Of a stretch of 64,000 nucleotides of DNA, positions 35,161-45,419 are shown in pieces (position 1 is the first letter of the stretch; each line of letters begins with the position of its first letter). Source of the DNA: Lactifluus volemus (taxonomy: Eukaryota > Basidiomycota > Agaricomycetes > Russulales > Russulaceae); assembly GCA_022376515.1 (NCBI GenBank), contig WTXI01000004.1:558001-622000 (forward strand), read 5' to 3'. The notes below the pieces were generated by a model, which worked only from the letters and a program-made list of their open reading frames with translations, made no database searches and was not told the DNA's origin. A program made the position numbers and the translations under genes.

Positions 35161-37773
35161 TCAACGCTTAAGCAAAGAATGGCTGTAAGTGTATAATAAA
35201 CCATACCAGTTAAGTGCAACGCAAGAGCGAAGATCAACTTCGTATTCATCTCCACCTTCGGCACAATCCCCCTCCGCAATCTGCTCACCTTCTGGGATGT
35301 AAGCACACGCATCGTTGACAACTTTGTGCCAGTGGTCTTCATCAAGCCGTTGGGTACTCCCGGCCCACATGCGAGCCTTCTTCCCCAGGGGTTGTCACTG
35401 AAACTCCACTCCCGAGGATTGACCTTGGCTTTTTTATGTTCGCCTGACGCCCTGGCCCTCCGTTTTTCACGTTCACGTGCGGTAACATCCTCCCCGGTCG
35501 TGAACAAGGTCAGACCACGCTCGACCTGTAGCGTTAGATAAGTAGCAACATCGATTAAAACGCAACGAGACCTTACCGCAGCGGTTGCAAGTGCCAGTGC
35601 CCCAAATTGCATGTTTGCCAGTGGTAGGATCTTCCGAAGGTGCACAGAAACACTTTGGAGATCAGATTGGAGCAGAACGCGGCACGCGCACCCTGTTGAT
35701 TGTGTCAGATGGTGTAAAACTCTGTATATACACTTACCTCTGCATCTGGGTATTTATATATGAACCTGAGCCTTCTAATTCCATTTTAATGTATTGTGCA
35801 CGAGCTTCCGCGTCGTTGAATGAGGCTGGGTCCTCAAGCCACATATCAACGATTGCTCGATGCCCAGCCTTCCCAATTTCGCTGCGCCAGTTGTTAAGCG
35901 CATTCTCGGCCTGAAAGCGTCAATAGGATATATGTGCCCGTAGAATCGTAGTACGTACCACAGTCAAGACTATTTCAAGTCCCCTTTCTTCAAGCAGCAC
36001 ATCCGGGAACGTGGTCGACCAGATGACACTTACTGGGCCTCTCATCCGGCCGTTCGTGCCAAACGGATCAGCTTGCTGTCCGGCCCAGCTCAGGAGGGAA
36101 GGTATGAACGTCTTGCGCCACATCTCCATATAGTTGTCTTTGTCCACCGCTGGGAAAGGAAGATCTGTCATCACATATTTTGGCTTCCTGGAACGCTTAG
36201 CCTGAGACACTTGGGCATCGCCCTCTGCGCCCCCGGAAAGGACGATGCCCATCTGTTTTGACAAGGAGTTTTACTTGAACCAGATGTCAAATCACCACGC
36301 TCACCTGCGCCGTTTCCCGTGCTCCAACCCTGCCACTGAATGCCGCACCTTTTGATCCACTCCGAGCCACACTGGAAGCTTGACCCATGCTGGTAGACTT
36401 GCTAGGCTTCGCTCGACTCAGTACGTCTTCTGATTCTTCATTGTGGAACTCGCCCACCGTCGCACTGGAACCTGAGCTGATGCTGATGATTACCTCTGAG
36501 TCTTGATCCATGGGCCCAGGTGTCCTATGGCTGGGCTCGTGCATGTGTCTCGTCTGTCTTATCCCGGGCTGTGCTCCTGTATATACCTGTCAAGATGGGT
36601 AGTTAACTCAGAGGGCGGGGGCGGTTACCTGCTATTGGGGCTTCGAGTCTCTTTTGCCAGTCGGTTAGCAGACCACCTGGTTCTGCCCTTGCACGCTTAG
36701 ATTGATGCCTGCTAATCATGGTGAGTCTCGAGCTCTAGGGAATGTCTATAACTCACCTTGAAAACTGAGGCTGGGATTTTCGTTTAGTGCTGGTACTTAG
36801 CCTGGTCACCTCCCGTGGCTGCGTTGGTGGTGGAGGTGACGGAGTCCGAGTCACAGCTGGTGTCAGGGCACTTGGTTCATCCCTCCTAATTACTGTGGGC
36901 TTGGGTCTAAGCTGGAGGCGACATCACTTACTGAGAAGTGGATCTGTATATTGCCCGGGGCCTGGGACGAGATGGAGGCAGAGGGGCTCTACTTTGGGCG
37001 TTATCGACTTCGGCATGCCAGTGAGGGTTCAACGGCCGCGTTGCCTATTCGGTACGCCTCAGTTCCCATCAAATGAGTAAAAAAACACGCGGCAGGCAAA
37101 CCTTGGAATTTTTTTTGTTCTTGTTCTCAGGCTGGGCGTCCTTATCAAGCCAACCATCGATGTTCCCTTCGTCTTCATTATCGCCATCATCCTCATATCC
37201 CGCGGCATCGTTTTCTTCTCTGGTCGCTCTCTCCGAGTCTTCATTGCTAAGAACATCGAGTATCGGTTCTGCATCTGTGAATGATGCTGGCGATATTGTT
37301 GATATGTCGTCGTAAGACGCAGTGACACTGGCCCCGTAATAGCTCCTTGGAGTTTCTATTCTATTGCCAAGGTCAGAAAAACGATCACAAAAAAGGTGAG
37401 TTTTGAAATACTCGTCTTCCTCATCAATCAGCTCATCTGTGTCTTGTTGAGCAGCTAGGGCGTGTTTCATGTGCCTCGTCATGAACTTCTGAACCGCCGT
37501 TGACTGTCCGCTAGCACTGTGACGCAAATCCGGCCTAGCTGCGTGCTCTTGTGCCAGCTGCGAGCCTTGCTGGAGTTCTTCTTCCAGCTCATTGATACGG
37601 CTGACGACGGCCTTGAGCTTGGCGTTAGCATCCTCTGCGGTTGAAGCGGCTGCTGCCTCGGCCAGCATTCTATCCTCTGCGGCCTGCTGAGGAGTACGAC
37701 GCTTTTGCTGAGCATCGAGAATAATTTTACCTGGGTGCGCCTCTGCATTCTTTTTCCGCGTAATGATTGGCAT
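35161..37773 (-). pseudogene. Accessory gene of the Plavaka element, two frameshifts
   Basis: Begins MPIITRKKNAEAHPGK at 37773, with an Ala/Glu-rich coiled-coil-like stretch (LKAVVSRINELEEELQQ) and an acidic tail, then reads through about eight exons. Joins that stay in phase include ends at TDPLL to RRDEPSALTP, SRHQSKRARAEPGG to AQPGIRQTRH, and GARETAQ to MGIVLSGG. The conserved-looking core has FPAVDKDNYMEMWRKTFIPS, AENALNNWRSEIGKAG and QFGALALATAAVERGL. One-base slips occur near 35650 (between KVFLC and HLRKIL) and near 35387 (NPWG to KKARMW), and the tail ends near 35161. Proteins of this kind accompany basidiomycete Plavaka-like elements and have no known function; it may belong to a DUF6532-like group, but I am unsure. 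Confidence 0.65.
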
Positions 37774-37776
37774 ACT

Positions 37777-38330
37777 AACTGAGAGAATCTTAGGCAGGTG
37801 TGTGGGAAGGTTCGTTGTCTTTGCGCATCAAAATTCGAGCTATTTCTGAGACCCTGCGCCAACCCTCTTTCCCGACGCTCCCTTTCAGTTCAGCCCGTAG
37901 TCCCGACGGCATTTACTGTCATCGACTGCTAGTGTGCATTCTCGCTTGTCAAGGATATGTTGCGCTGACTATTCCCACTTCAATACGCCCTCCTCACTGC
38001 CCTTCAGTCTCATTCTGTCAATGTCTTTCCTGCCAGTGTGACTTTCATTGTTTCTCTGGAATAACTGAGAGAATCTTAGGCAGGTGTGTGGGAAGGTTAG
38101 TCGTCTTTGTGCATCGAAATTCTGAGACCCTGCGCCAACCCTCCTTCCTGCCACTCCCTTTCTGTCCAGCTCACAGTCCCGACGGCATTTACTGTCATCA
38201 ACTACTAGTGTCCATTCTCGCCTGTCAAGAATCTGTCGCGCTGACTACTCCCGCTTCCTTGCACCTCCCTCACCGCCTCTCATTTACAGACATTTCTGCG
38301 TTGATTTCCTGGTCTCAGACCTGCTGGCAC
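37777..38330. repeat. 286-bp tandem duplication in the central spacer
   Basis: AACTGAGAGAATCTTAGGCA recurs at 37777 and 38063, and the following sequence is alike throughout (GAGACCCTGCGCCAACCCTC, then CGACGGCATTTACTGTCATC). The copies lie just upstream of the accessory gene start and within the spacer shared with the transposase, so they may duplicate promoter sequence. Confidence 0.7.
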
Positions 38331-38442
38331 TCGCAAACGTCCTGAGTGAGTTCATGGCAATTTCATGCCTACTGGCGCTTTGAATCAGTAACTTCGTGTT
38401 CCCGCTCCCCGCAATTCACTCAGGTCGGGTGTACACTTTTTC

Positions 38443-38570
38443 TCAGTAGCAACCGGTGCGCATTTTTCTCCGGTCCTTTGTCGCTTAGCAGCAACGGTGC
38501 ATAAACTTTCCCGGTTCCTTAACATTCAGTAGCGACCGGTGCAGAAATTTCCCCGGTACTAGTTTGTTAT
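38443..38570. repeat. Three tandem units of about 42 bp upstream of the transposase
   Basis: Units starting near 38443, 38485 and 38527 share CAGTAGCAACCGGTGC-like and TTTCCCCGGT-like parts, with several substitutions. They lie 280-410 bp before the transposase start and could carry promoter or binding sites. Confidence 0.55.
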
Positions 38571-38853
38571 TCACTGTTGCTGGCACACGTCAAATTCTCT
38601 CCATTTTCTCCGGTGTATGTGTATCTCCTGTTGCCTCATGACCCATTGCATTCATTGTACTGAAATCTTTTACCCATAGTTTCATTTCGCCTCTGACTTC
38701 TGGCATGGAACGCCCCCGATTTCCACCTACCCGTGTCCCTCTTCCCACGACCAATGCCTAGCACGCCCGTGCCTGCGGGCTAAGTAAATTATCAGGCTCT
38801 CCACGTAAGTCCTTCCTCACTGGCACCACTTTCTCCTGCCTTTCTTACTCACC

Positions 38854-41800
38854 ATGTTGTCATCGTACAGACTCCCGTGCTTGGTTTCTGGATGTCCCTC
38901 TACATTCAAGAGTCAGCACGGCCGCACATATCACTTCCGCACATTTCACACAAATTCCAACCTCCAGGCAAATCCAGGACAACGACAATCTACTCCCGAA
39001 CTCCCACAAGCGCCACAACAACAACGCAGCGAACGCATAGAACACCCTCACCTAACTGGTAAGTATTTTCTACATATCCCAAGTACTATGAACATTACTG
39101 ATGCTCCTTCAACCAGCCCTTCCTTGCGATGCTGATGGGAACTTCCTGCCACCTGGGGCTCAGTCAACACCCCGCGCACTCGCATCGCCCGACGATTGGA
39201 CCCCATTTGAGAACAAAGTCCAGTTTCTCGTTGCCGATCTTCTGTACCGCCGAGTCGAGATGTCTGCCGCCAATATCGACTTGCTAATGGAGCTGTGGGG
39301 ATTGTCTGTTGAAGGTTCCGATGAGTCCAGCCCATTCCAAAATCACCAACACCTGCACGCAACAATTGATTCATCAGCTCTTGGTGATGTGCCATGGAAA
39401 TGTCTGATCACTGGATTCTCTGAGGATGTTGCAAGGGACGCTCCTAGCTGGAAACAGACGGACTACGAAGTGTGGTATCGTGATCCTGATGAGGTTGTAC
39501 GCACGATGTTGGATAATCCGGGTTTCAATGGGCAATTTGATTTTTGTCCATATGTCGAGCTTGACAAAGATCGTAAGCGTTGCTGGAGCAATGTAATGTC
39601 TGCAAACATCGCCTGGTATCATTGTGTAAGTTTGTATTCATTGTCCATACATTAGGCTGACTTCGTAATCATAGGATGTCATTGCCACGCTGCGCGATGT
39701 CGAGACACGTGGCGCGATGTACTGCCCGATTATTTTAGGCAGTGACAAGACCACAGTCTCAGTCGCCACTGGACATGTCGAATATCATCCGTTGTACCTA
39801 TCAATCGGCAATCCACACAATACAGTGCGACGTGCACACCGCAATGCCGTGATACCGATAGCGTTTCTCGCTATCCCCAAGAGTACGTTACATCATATTT
39901 TATAACGACTAAGGTATATTTATATGAACACGATGATCTAGGTGACCGGCGATATGACAACGATCCGGAGTTTCGCAAATTCAAGCGGCAATTATTCCAT
40001 GCGTCGATATCTGCGGTGCTACAGCCGCTTCGACCTGGGATGACAAGGCCAGTCGTCCGACGATGCCCCGATGGCCACTACCGGCGGGTCATCTACGACT
40101 TGGTAGCTTTCATCGCTGACTACCCTGAACAAGTCATGTTGACAGGGATTGTCCAGGGTTGGTGCCCGAAGTAAGTAGTTTAGTTTGACTCGGACTCGGA
40201 GAGTCGGAATTGGGCAACTGAATCCCAATACTGGAATAGGTGTACCGCCTCGCCAAATAACCCAGACGCCATTTCAGTGCCGCGAACGGGCGTGCTCACG
40301 GACGAGCTCATTTGTCTTCTAGATTCCAAGTCGCTTTGGGAAAAATATGGAATCAATGACGACATTATTGTGAGTATTGGATTCTCATCCCATCTATGTA
40401 TTATTGATGGATATTACAGCCATTCACCGCTGATTTTCCACGTGCAGATATCAACGAGATGATTTCGCCCGATCTACTACACCAAGCTATCAAAGGCGCG
40501 TTCAAAGATCACCTTGTAACGTGGGTTGTGGACTACTTGAGAATCGCTTGGAATGAAAGTCAGGCAAACAAGATCCTTGATGACATTGACTGTCGGTGCG
40601 TCACGGATTTCTTTCCATACTGGCATCAAGCTCACACACCAAGGAAGAATCGCTGCCGTACCACCATTCCCAGGTCTTCGCCGCTTTCCTCATGGTCGCC
40701 GCTTCAAGCAGTGGACAGGGGATGACTCTAAAGCCTTGATGAAGGTATTTTCACACTGCTAGTGATGCGATTCCCCATGACTTATACTTGAGATAGGTGT
40801 ATCTTCCTGCGATTGTTGGCTATGTACCAGATGACATGGTAGCATGTATCGCGTCCTTCCTCGACGCCTGCTACATCTCCCGCCGCCAAGACATAAACGA
40901 GGACGCCTTGAACAACTTCGATCACTCACTTTCCAAGTTCCTGCGATTGCGTGAAGTATTTCGTACTACCGGTGTCCGACCAACAGGTTTTTTCCTTCCG
41001 CGTCAGCATATGCTGACACACTATCACACCCTTATCCAAGACTTCGGTGCCCCAGGTGGGCTTTGCTCATCCATCACAGAATCTCGTCATATTACTGCCG
41101 TCAAGAAACCATGGCGGCGCTCTAGTCGGAATAACGCGCTTGGACAAATGCTCATGACAAACCAGCGCCTCGACAAGCTCGCAGCGATGCAGGCTGACTT
41201 TGTTGCCCGCGGGATGCTGCCAGCTGGCCATATGCCTCCTCCCAATGTCTCGTTCCTCCCCCGCCCAATCGATAACCCACCTGCACGCGACAATGACAGT
41301 GATGGTGACGATGACGATGAAGGGCCTGTGGACTCAGATATGAACGTGCTTGGGCACGTTGTCCTTGCACGTTTTTGTGGTAAGTACTGTAACACCGCTA
41401 CACATTTTATATGAGTTTGAATCTAATATACTGTGCTGGAACTAGTGAGATCCTATCCCGGGGCTCTGCAAGAACTTGCGGCCAAAATAAATGAAGCTGA
41501 TCTCCCCACACTGACACAGGCATTCCTTTCCGAGCAGCTTGGAATAGATGGAATACCAGCGGGCTTTCTGCCATACACCATCGATGTGAAAGTCTTCCAT
41601 TCTGCGATTGCAACTTTCTTTGCACCGAGCGATCCCAGTGGCGTCTGCGGCATGCGGCGCGAGCGCATACGAGCAACGCCTTCGTGGCGAGGAGGGGGAC
41701 CAAGATATGACACCGTGTTTGTGGTCGAGGACGATGAGAGGCCGGGAATGCGTGGACTCAACGTTGCCCGCATCCGGACATTTTTTTCATTTGTGTACAA

Positions 41801-42077
41801 TGATGTAGTGTTTCCATGTGCGTTTGTCGAATGGTTCACAACGGTAGGCGTGGACAGCATCACTGGAATGTGGGTGGTGCATCCCGATTATATCTGCAAC
41901 AGACGCCACAAGGCTGTTATTCACCTCGACGCGATCCTGCGCGCTGCTCATCTTATCCCGATTTATGGTCGTAATCCCTTACCAATACAAATAAATTCAG
42001 TAGTATCACTCGATACTTTTAAAGCATATTACGTCAATAAGTATATTGACCATCACGCACACGAAATCGCTTTCTGA
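38854..42077 (+). CDS. Plavaka transposase, apparently intact
   Basis: Nine exons by eye: 38854-39058, 39117-39625, 39675-39882, 39942-40170, 40240-40369, 40420-40595, 40648-40744, 40797-41379 and 41446-42077. All junctions are GT-AG and in phase, giving 922 residues without a stop. The N-terminus holds a C2H2 zinc finger (CLVSGCPSTFKSQHGRTYH, then RTFH). The body has blocks typical of Plavaka transposases: LGDVPWKC, YEVWYRDPDEV, PIILGSDKTTVSVATG, YHPLYLSIGNPHNTVRRAHR, PDGHYRRVIYDLVAFIADYP, LTGIVQGWCPKC, LHQAIKGAFKDHLVTWV, FKQWTGDDSKALMK and GLCSSITESRH. An acidic patch (SDGDDDDEGP) precedes a C-terminal region ending HAHEIAF. It probably cuts and rejoins DNA through a DDE-type active site; I do not pinpoint the acidic residues. 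Confidence 0.9.
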
Positions 42078-42084
42078 TATTCTT

Positions 42085-42243
42085 TCTGTACTACCTAGAT
42101 CTAGATTAGTTTCTGTTGTAACTAGAAACTTTATGTCGTTCCTAGAATCGGCTAGAATTGGTTACTAGAATTGACTAGGTGACTAGATGTCACTAGAGCC
42201 AGTAACCTAGTGACGCTAGTGACAAAAGTCGCTCCAGTAAAAT
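42085..42243. repeat. Right subterminal CTAG-rich array
   Basis: At least ten CTAG motifs in 160 bp (ACCTAGATCTAG, GAATTGACTAGGTGACTAG, GTCACTAG, ACCTAGTGACGCTAGTGAC), mirroring the left array. They lie between the transposase stop and the right terminal repeat. Confidence 0.65.
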
Positions 42244-42258
42244 ATCATTTTGCTGATG
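42244..42258 (-). repeat. Right terminal inverted repeat of the Plavaka element
   Basis: ATCATTTTGCTGATG, the exact reverse complement of the left end. Host flank resumes with (T)CAGTGACCTCATG. Confidence 0.85.
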
Positions 42259-42262
42259 TCAG

Positions 42263-42736
42263 TGACCTCATGTCGACCGCGCCTTGCGACCGCGTCTGTG
42301 GCCATTGATTCTAGTTGAGGCGCTGAATAAATGGGATCGAGTGGGCAGCGGCATAATCGGTAAGTGTCGACTCGGAACTCGTAATAAGATGGTCGTTTAA
42401 CTTATGCGGCCTCGGACCTTGGATTCACGCTGCCTCAGGCTCGGCTATGCTTCCATTTACCACCGCAAGGGATGTCAGAGTGACAGTCACATACGTGAGT
42501 GAGTGCGTGACAGTCAGGTTCTCCGAGGCGTGAGAATATAACGGTGACTGTTACCATCACGTGAGTATGATGTCATTTTTTGTTACTGCTATCCAAAAAA
42601 GTCGAGTTGATTATTAACACTTTCCCATCACACAAATTCAACGTTGAACACAAAACTTGAAGTCAGTCACTGCACATGTAGCCGTACACCGTCAATTCTT
42701 CAATCACATCCAAGTCATTGCTCACTTCTCTTGAAT
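42263..42736. other. Duplicated flank between the Plavaka element and copy P6
   Basis: No gene. The F-box 3' flank resumes here and then jumps near 42645 into the region just before a start codon. The conserved 45-50-bp upstream element seen before P1-P5 is missing, apparently by deletion, so copy P6 may lack its usual promoter. Confidence 0.5.
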
Positions 42737-44304
42737 ATGCCTGGTTGCTACTCTACCATAGCCCATCCTTCCCTCATCAGAAGGCTCACAGGCGGCCGAC
42801 GTGAACCAAGTCGTGAGTTCTAAATCTTTGTGTCCTCTTTTGTGTCCTTGATCTGATCGTTCAACGAATTAATAGGGCTTAACACCAATATCCTTAACGT
42901 TGACGTGCTACTTAATATATTTGATCTCTATCGGCTGGCCGATCCAGACGAAGATCACGATGACGACTGGACGGTCATTGCCTGGACCCGCCAACGTTGG
43001 TGGTACAAACTGGTTCATGTTTGTCGACAATGGCGAAATATTATTCTTCAATCACCATCTCTACTCGACCTTCATCTCTTGTGCTCTCATGGTGTACCTG
43101 TAGCGAAGATGTTGGCACGTTCACCACCTCTGCCACTTATCATCTCCTACAATTGCACCGACCAGAGTCCCGTCATATCAGCTAAAGAAGAATCGGGTAT
43201 ACTTCTCGCACTCTCGCACCGTGATCGCGTGCGTCGTATTTTGCTTTGGAAGCTCCCAAATTTAGGCAAGTTCATCACGGCTATGGAGGGTCAATTCCCA
43301 GTTCTGGAACGCATGAATATCCATTCTCAGACCGAAGTGGACCTTCCTGTAACGTTTCAAGCACCCAATCTACGCCACCTTGGACTGACAACGCCCTCCC
43401 TTCCAATTCGATCACCCTTTCTCACAACTACTACGAGACTCACCTATCTCAACCTTAACGATATCCCGGCATCCGCCTATTTCCCCACAAGTTACCTACT
43501 TGCCCGACTTTCAATTATGCTCCAGCTGGAGATACTGTCCATTAGATTTCATTCCCAACTTACCAACCGCGATGTTGAGAGGCAGCCACCCCATACCCCG
43601 CAAGTCACACTTCCTAACCTACGTCGGTTTGTGTTCCAGGGTATGGCCACTTATCTGGATAGCCTTGTTGATCGGATTAGCGCCCCTTCCTCAGCCGCCT
43701 TGCTGTCTTTCTTTTTCATGAACGCCCCGTTACCGTTCCCCACCTCTCGCATTTCCTGCAGACATGTGAGAATTTCAGATTTAGCGCTGTCAAAGTCGCT
43801 TTCCATGTGAATTCCGTCCAGGTAGATGTGGTTACTCCGAGGTCGCCCCGCTTGGAGTTGCACATCCTGTGCAGTAACCTTTACCTCCAAGTACAATCCG
43901 CGGTGGATATCCTCAGTGCACTCTCACCCGTCCTTTCTGTCGCAAAGAAAGTCACAATCACAGACAACGTTATCAACCGGTATCTAATATCGCGCGATGT
44001 TGTCGGTCGATACCAGTGGCGCCAATTTCTCGGGCTGTTCACCAATGTCAAGGCTCTTCATGTGCACCCACTAGTAGTTCTCGTCGAAGGAATCTTCCGT
44101 TCCTTACTACCTGCGAAACGGGAACCACCACTAGAGCTCCTACCGAACCTTGAGGAGATTAGATGTTCTACTGGGCCCCGCGTTGCTGCTCGGGATGCAA
44201 TTAGTGCATTCATCGATACACGAAGGGTAGCAGGCCATCTCATTAGCCTTCACATGATTAACTTTTACGAGTACTTGGACGATTCAGACTCGGACGTGAA
44301 TTGA
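42737..44304 (+). pseudogene. F-box/LRR-like family copy P6, single frameshift
   Basis: Exon 1 is 42737-42812 (MPGCYSTIAHPSLIRR), the 63-bp intron 42813-42875. Exon 2 is shortened but stays in frame (RLNTNILNVDVLLNIF), lacking about 14 residues before the F-box. It continues RQRWWYKLVHVCRQWRN, GVPVAKMLAR, FQAPNLRHLGLTT and stays open to SAPS. Near 43689 one C is missing (CCTTCCTCAG where P1 has CCTTCCCTCAA), and the next frame runs to the normal end SDSDVN. That one base is the only coding lesion seen, so an assembly or read error is possible. Confidence 0.78.
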
Positions 44305-45419
44305 TAAACAGAAGTACAGGGGAGCATTGCAGATGGATCTAATAGACGTGGAACACAATGCGTCTCGACTCGGGTACAGATGTCCATCTTACTAGCATGT
44401 TGATGACTATGACATACCCTTCTCTTCCTTCGATTGTTCCAGCTATAATTTAAGACTAGATAGCGTGTCTCGTGACAATCCTTTAATCATGCGCGTACTC
44501 GTACCCCTTACGATCCTTGTGAAATGCTGACTAATTCACTCGAGACGCGTGAGCAGCGACTCGGGAGTAAACTCGTCCATATACAACACGATCGACGCCT
44601 CGCCGCGGTGGCCCATTACAGTACTGTACAAGGGAATGCCTCGGGTAATAACCTCAAGCTAAGTTAGTAAGTCAAGATTTCATACGACCTCTACTCCGAC
44701 ATCCGAGTCCCCAAGCGAGTCCCTCGGCTTTTCGCGACGGCTTTTTTGTGATAGCCGAATTCTCTCTTTTTGAGCGATGTGATACCATCACCTGGATAGT
44801 TGAGACCTTCTACATGTATCCGAGTCCTTTATGAGGTCAACCGCGGGTCGCTTTCATAGATTCCACAACTTGAAGGCCAAGTTCATCCCAGGGGAGAGGC
44901 GTGGGGGCAACCACGCTAGTGTTACAAACCATACTCAATCAATTCGATCATCATTGGCTCTCGTGTTAGCGCTTTATCCGTCCGTAAAATGATCAGCGTC
45001 CTCTTCCACACTTCCTTGTCGTCATCGGAAATGTCTGGATCGTCATCCGACCTCAGTACACCGTTCTCCGATCATTTCCGGTGTGTGTGGACATTGAATG
45101 TCCCACGTGTGCCCTGATATACACGATATTCGTCCGCACCGGGGGCGAACTATGAAATCTAACTAGTCCATCCGTGCTTCCACGTTAGTCATGTGGGTAA
45201 GTGTACATGAACAAAAGTATACTTTATATATAAGTGTAATAGTTATGAACGTTTCTCCCAAATTGTCTCTTTGTAAGCCATGTAAGCACAACGTCAACAC
45301 GTCGAAAATGAAATGAAAATGTTCAATAATTAACGAATGGTAATACGAAAATGTAGCGTCCGATAAAAGTGCTCAGCCGCTCTCCACCGCCGGGCTTTGC
45401 TCCACGAGAGAAGGAATGG
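44305..45419 (-). other. Interval with a possible unidentified minus-strand gene
   Basis: The first 220 bp is F-box 3' flank. Then, on the minus strand, two open pieces look protein-like. One is 45074-44922 (DDDPDISDDDKEVWKRTL, then KALTREPMMIELIEYGL and stop). The other is 44658-44536 after a CTTAG acceptor (LEVITRGIPLYSTVMGHRG, then EASIVLYMDEFTPESLLTRL and stop). They may be exons of one or two decayed genes, but I cannot join them convincingly. The stretch 45080-45419 shows nothing clear and is the 3' region of the next gene. Confidence 0.35.

Larger units (their letters stand above)
34547..42258 (+). mobile_element. Complete Plavaka-type (CMC superfamily) DNA transposon
   Basis: A 7.7-kb element bounded by perfect 15-bp inverted repeats (CATCAGCAAAATGAT at 34547-34561 and its complement at 42244-42258). 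The flanks are CAG on both sides (34544-34546 and 42260-42262, with one extra T at 42259). The uninterrupted target at 27815 reads GTGCAGTGACC, so a 3-bp duplication is likely, as in CACTA-like elements. Inside are CTAG-rich subterminal arrays, an accessory gene on the minus strand and the transposase on the plus strand, diverging from a central spacer. Target comparison, inverted repeats and a full transposase frame together make the assignment strong. Whether it can still move is unknown. Confidence 0.9.
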
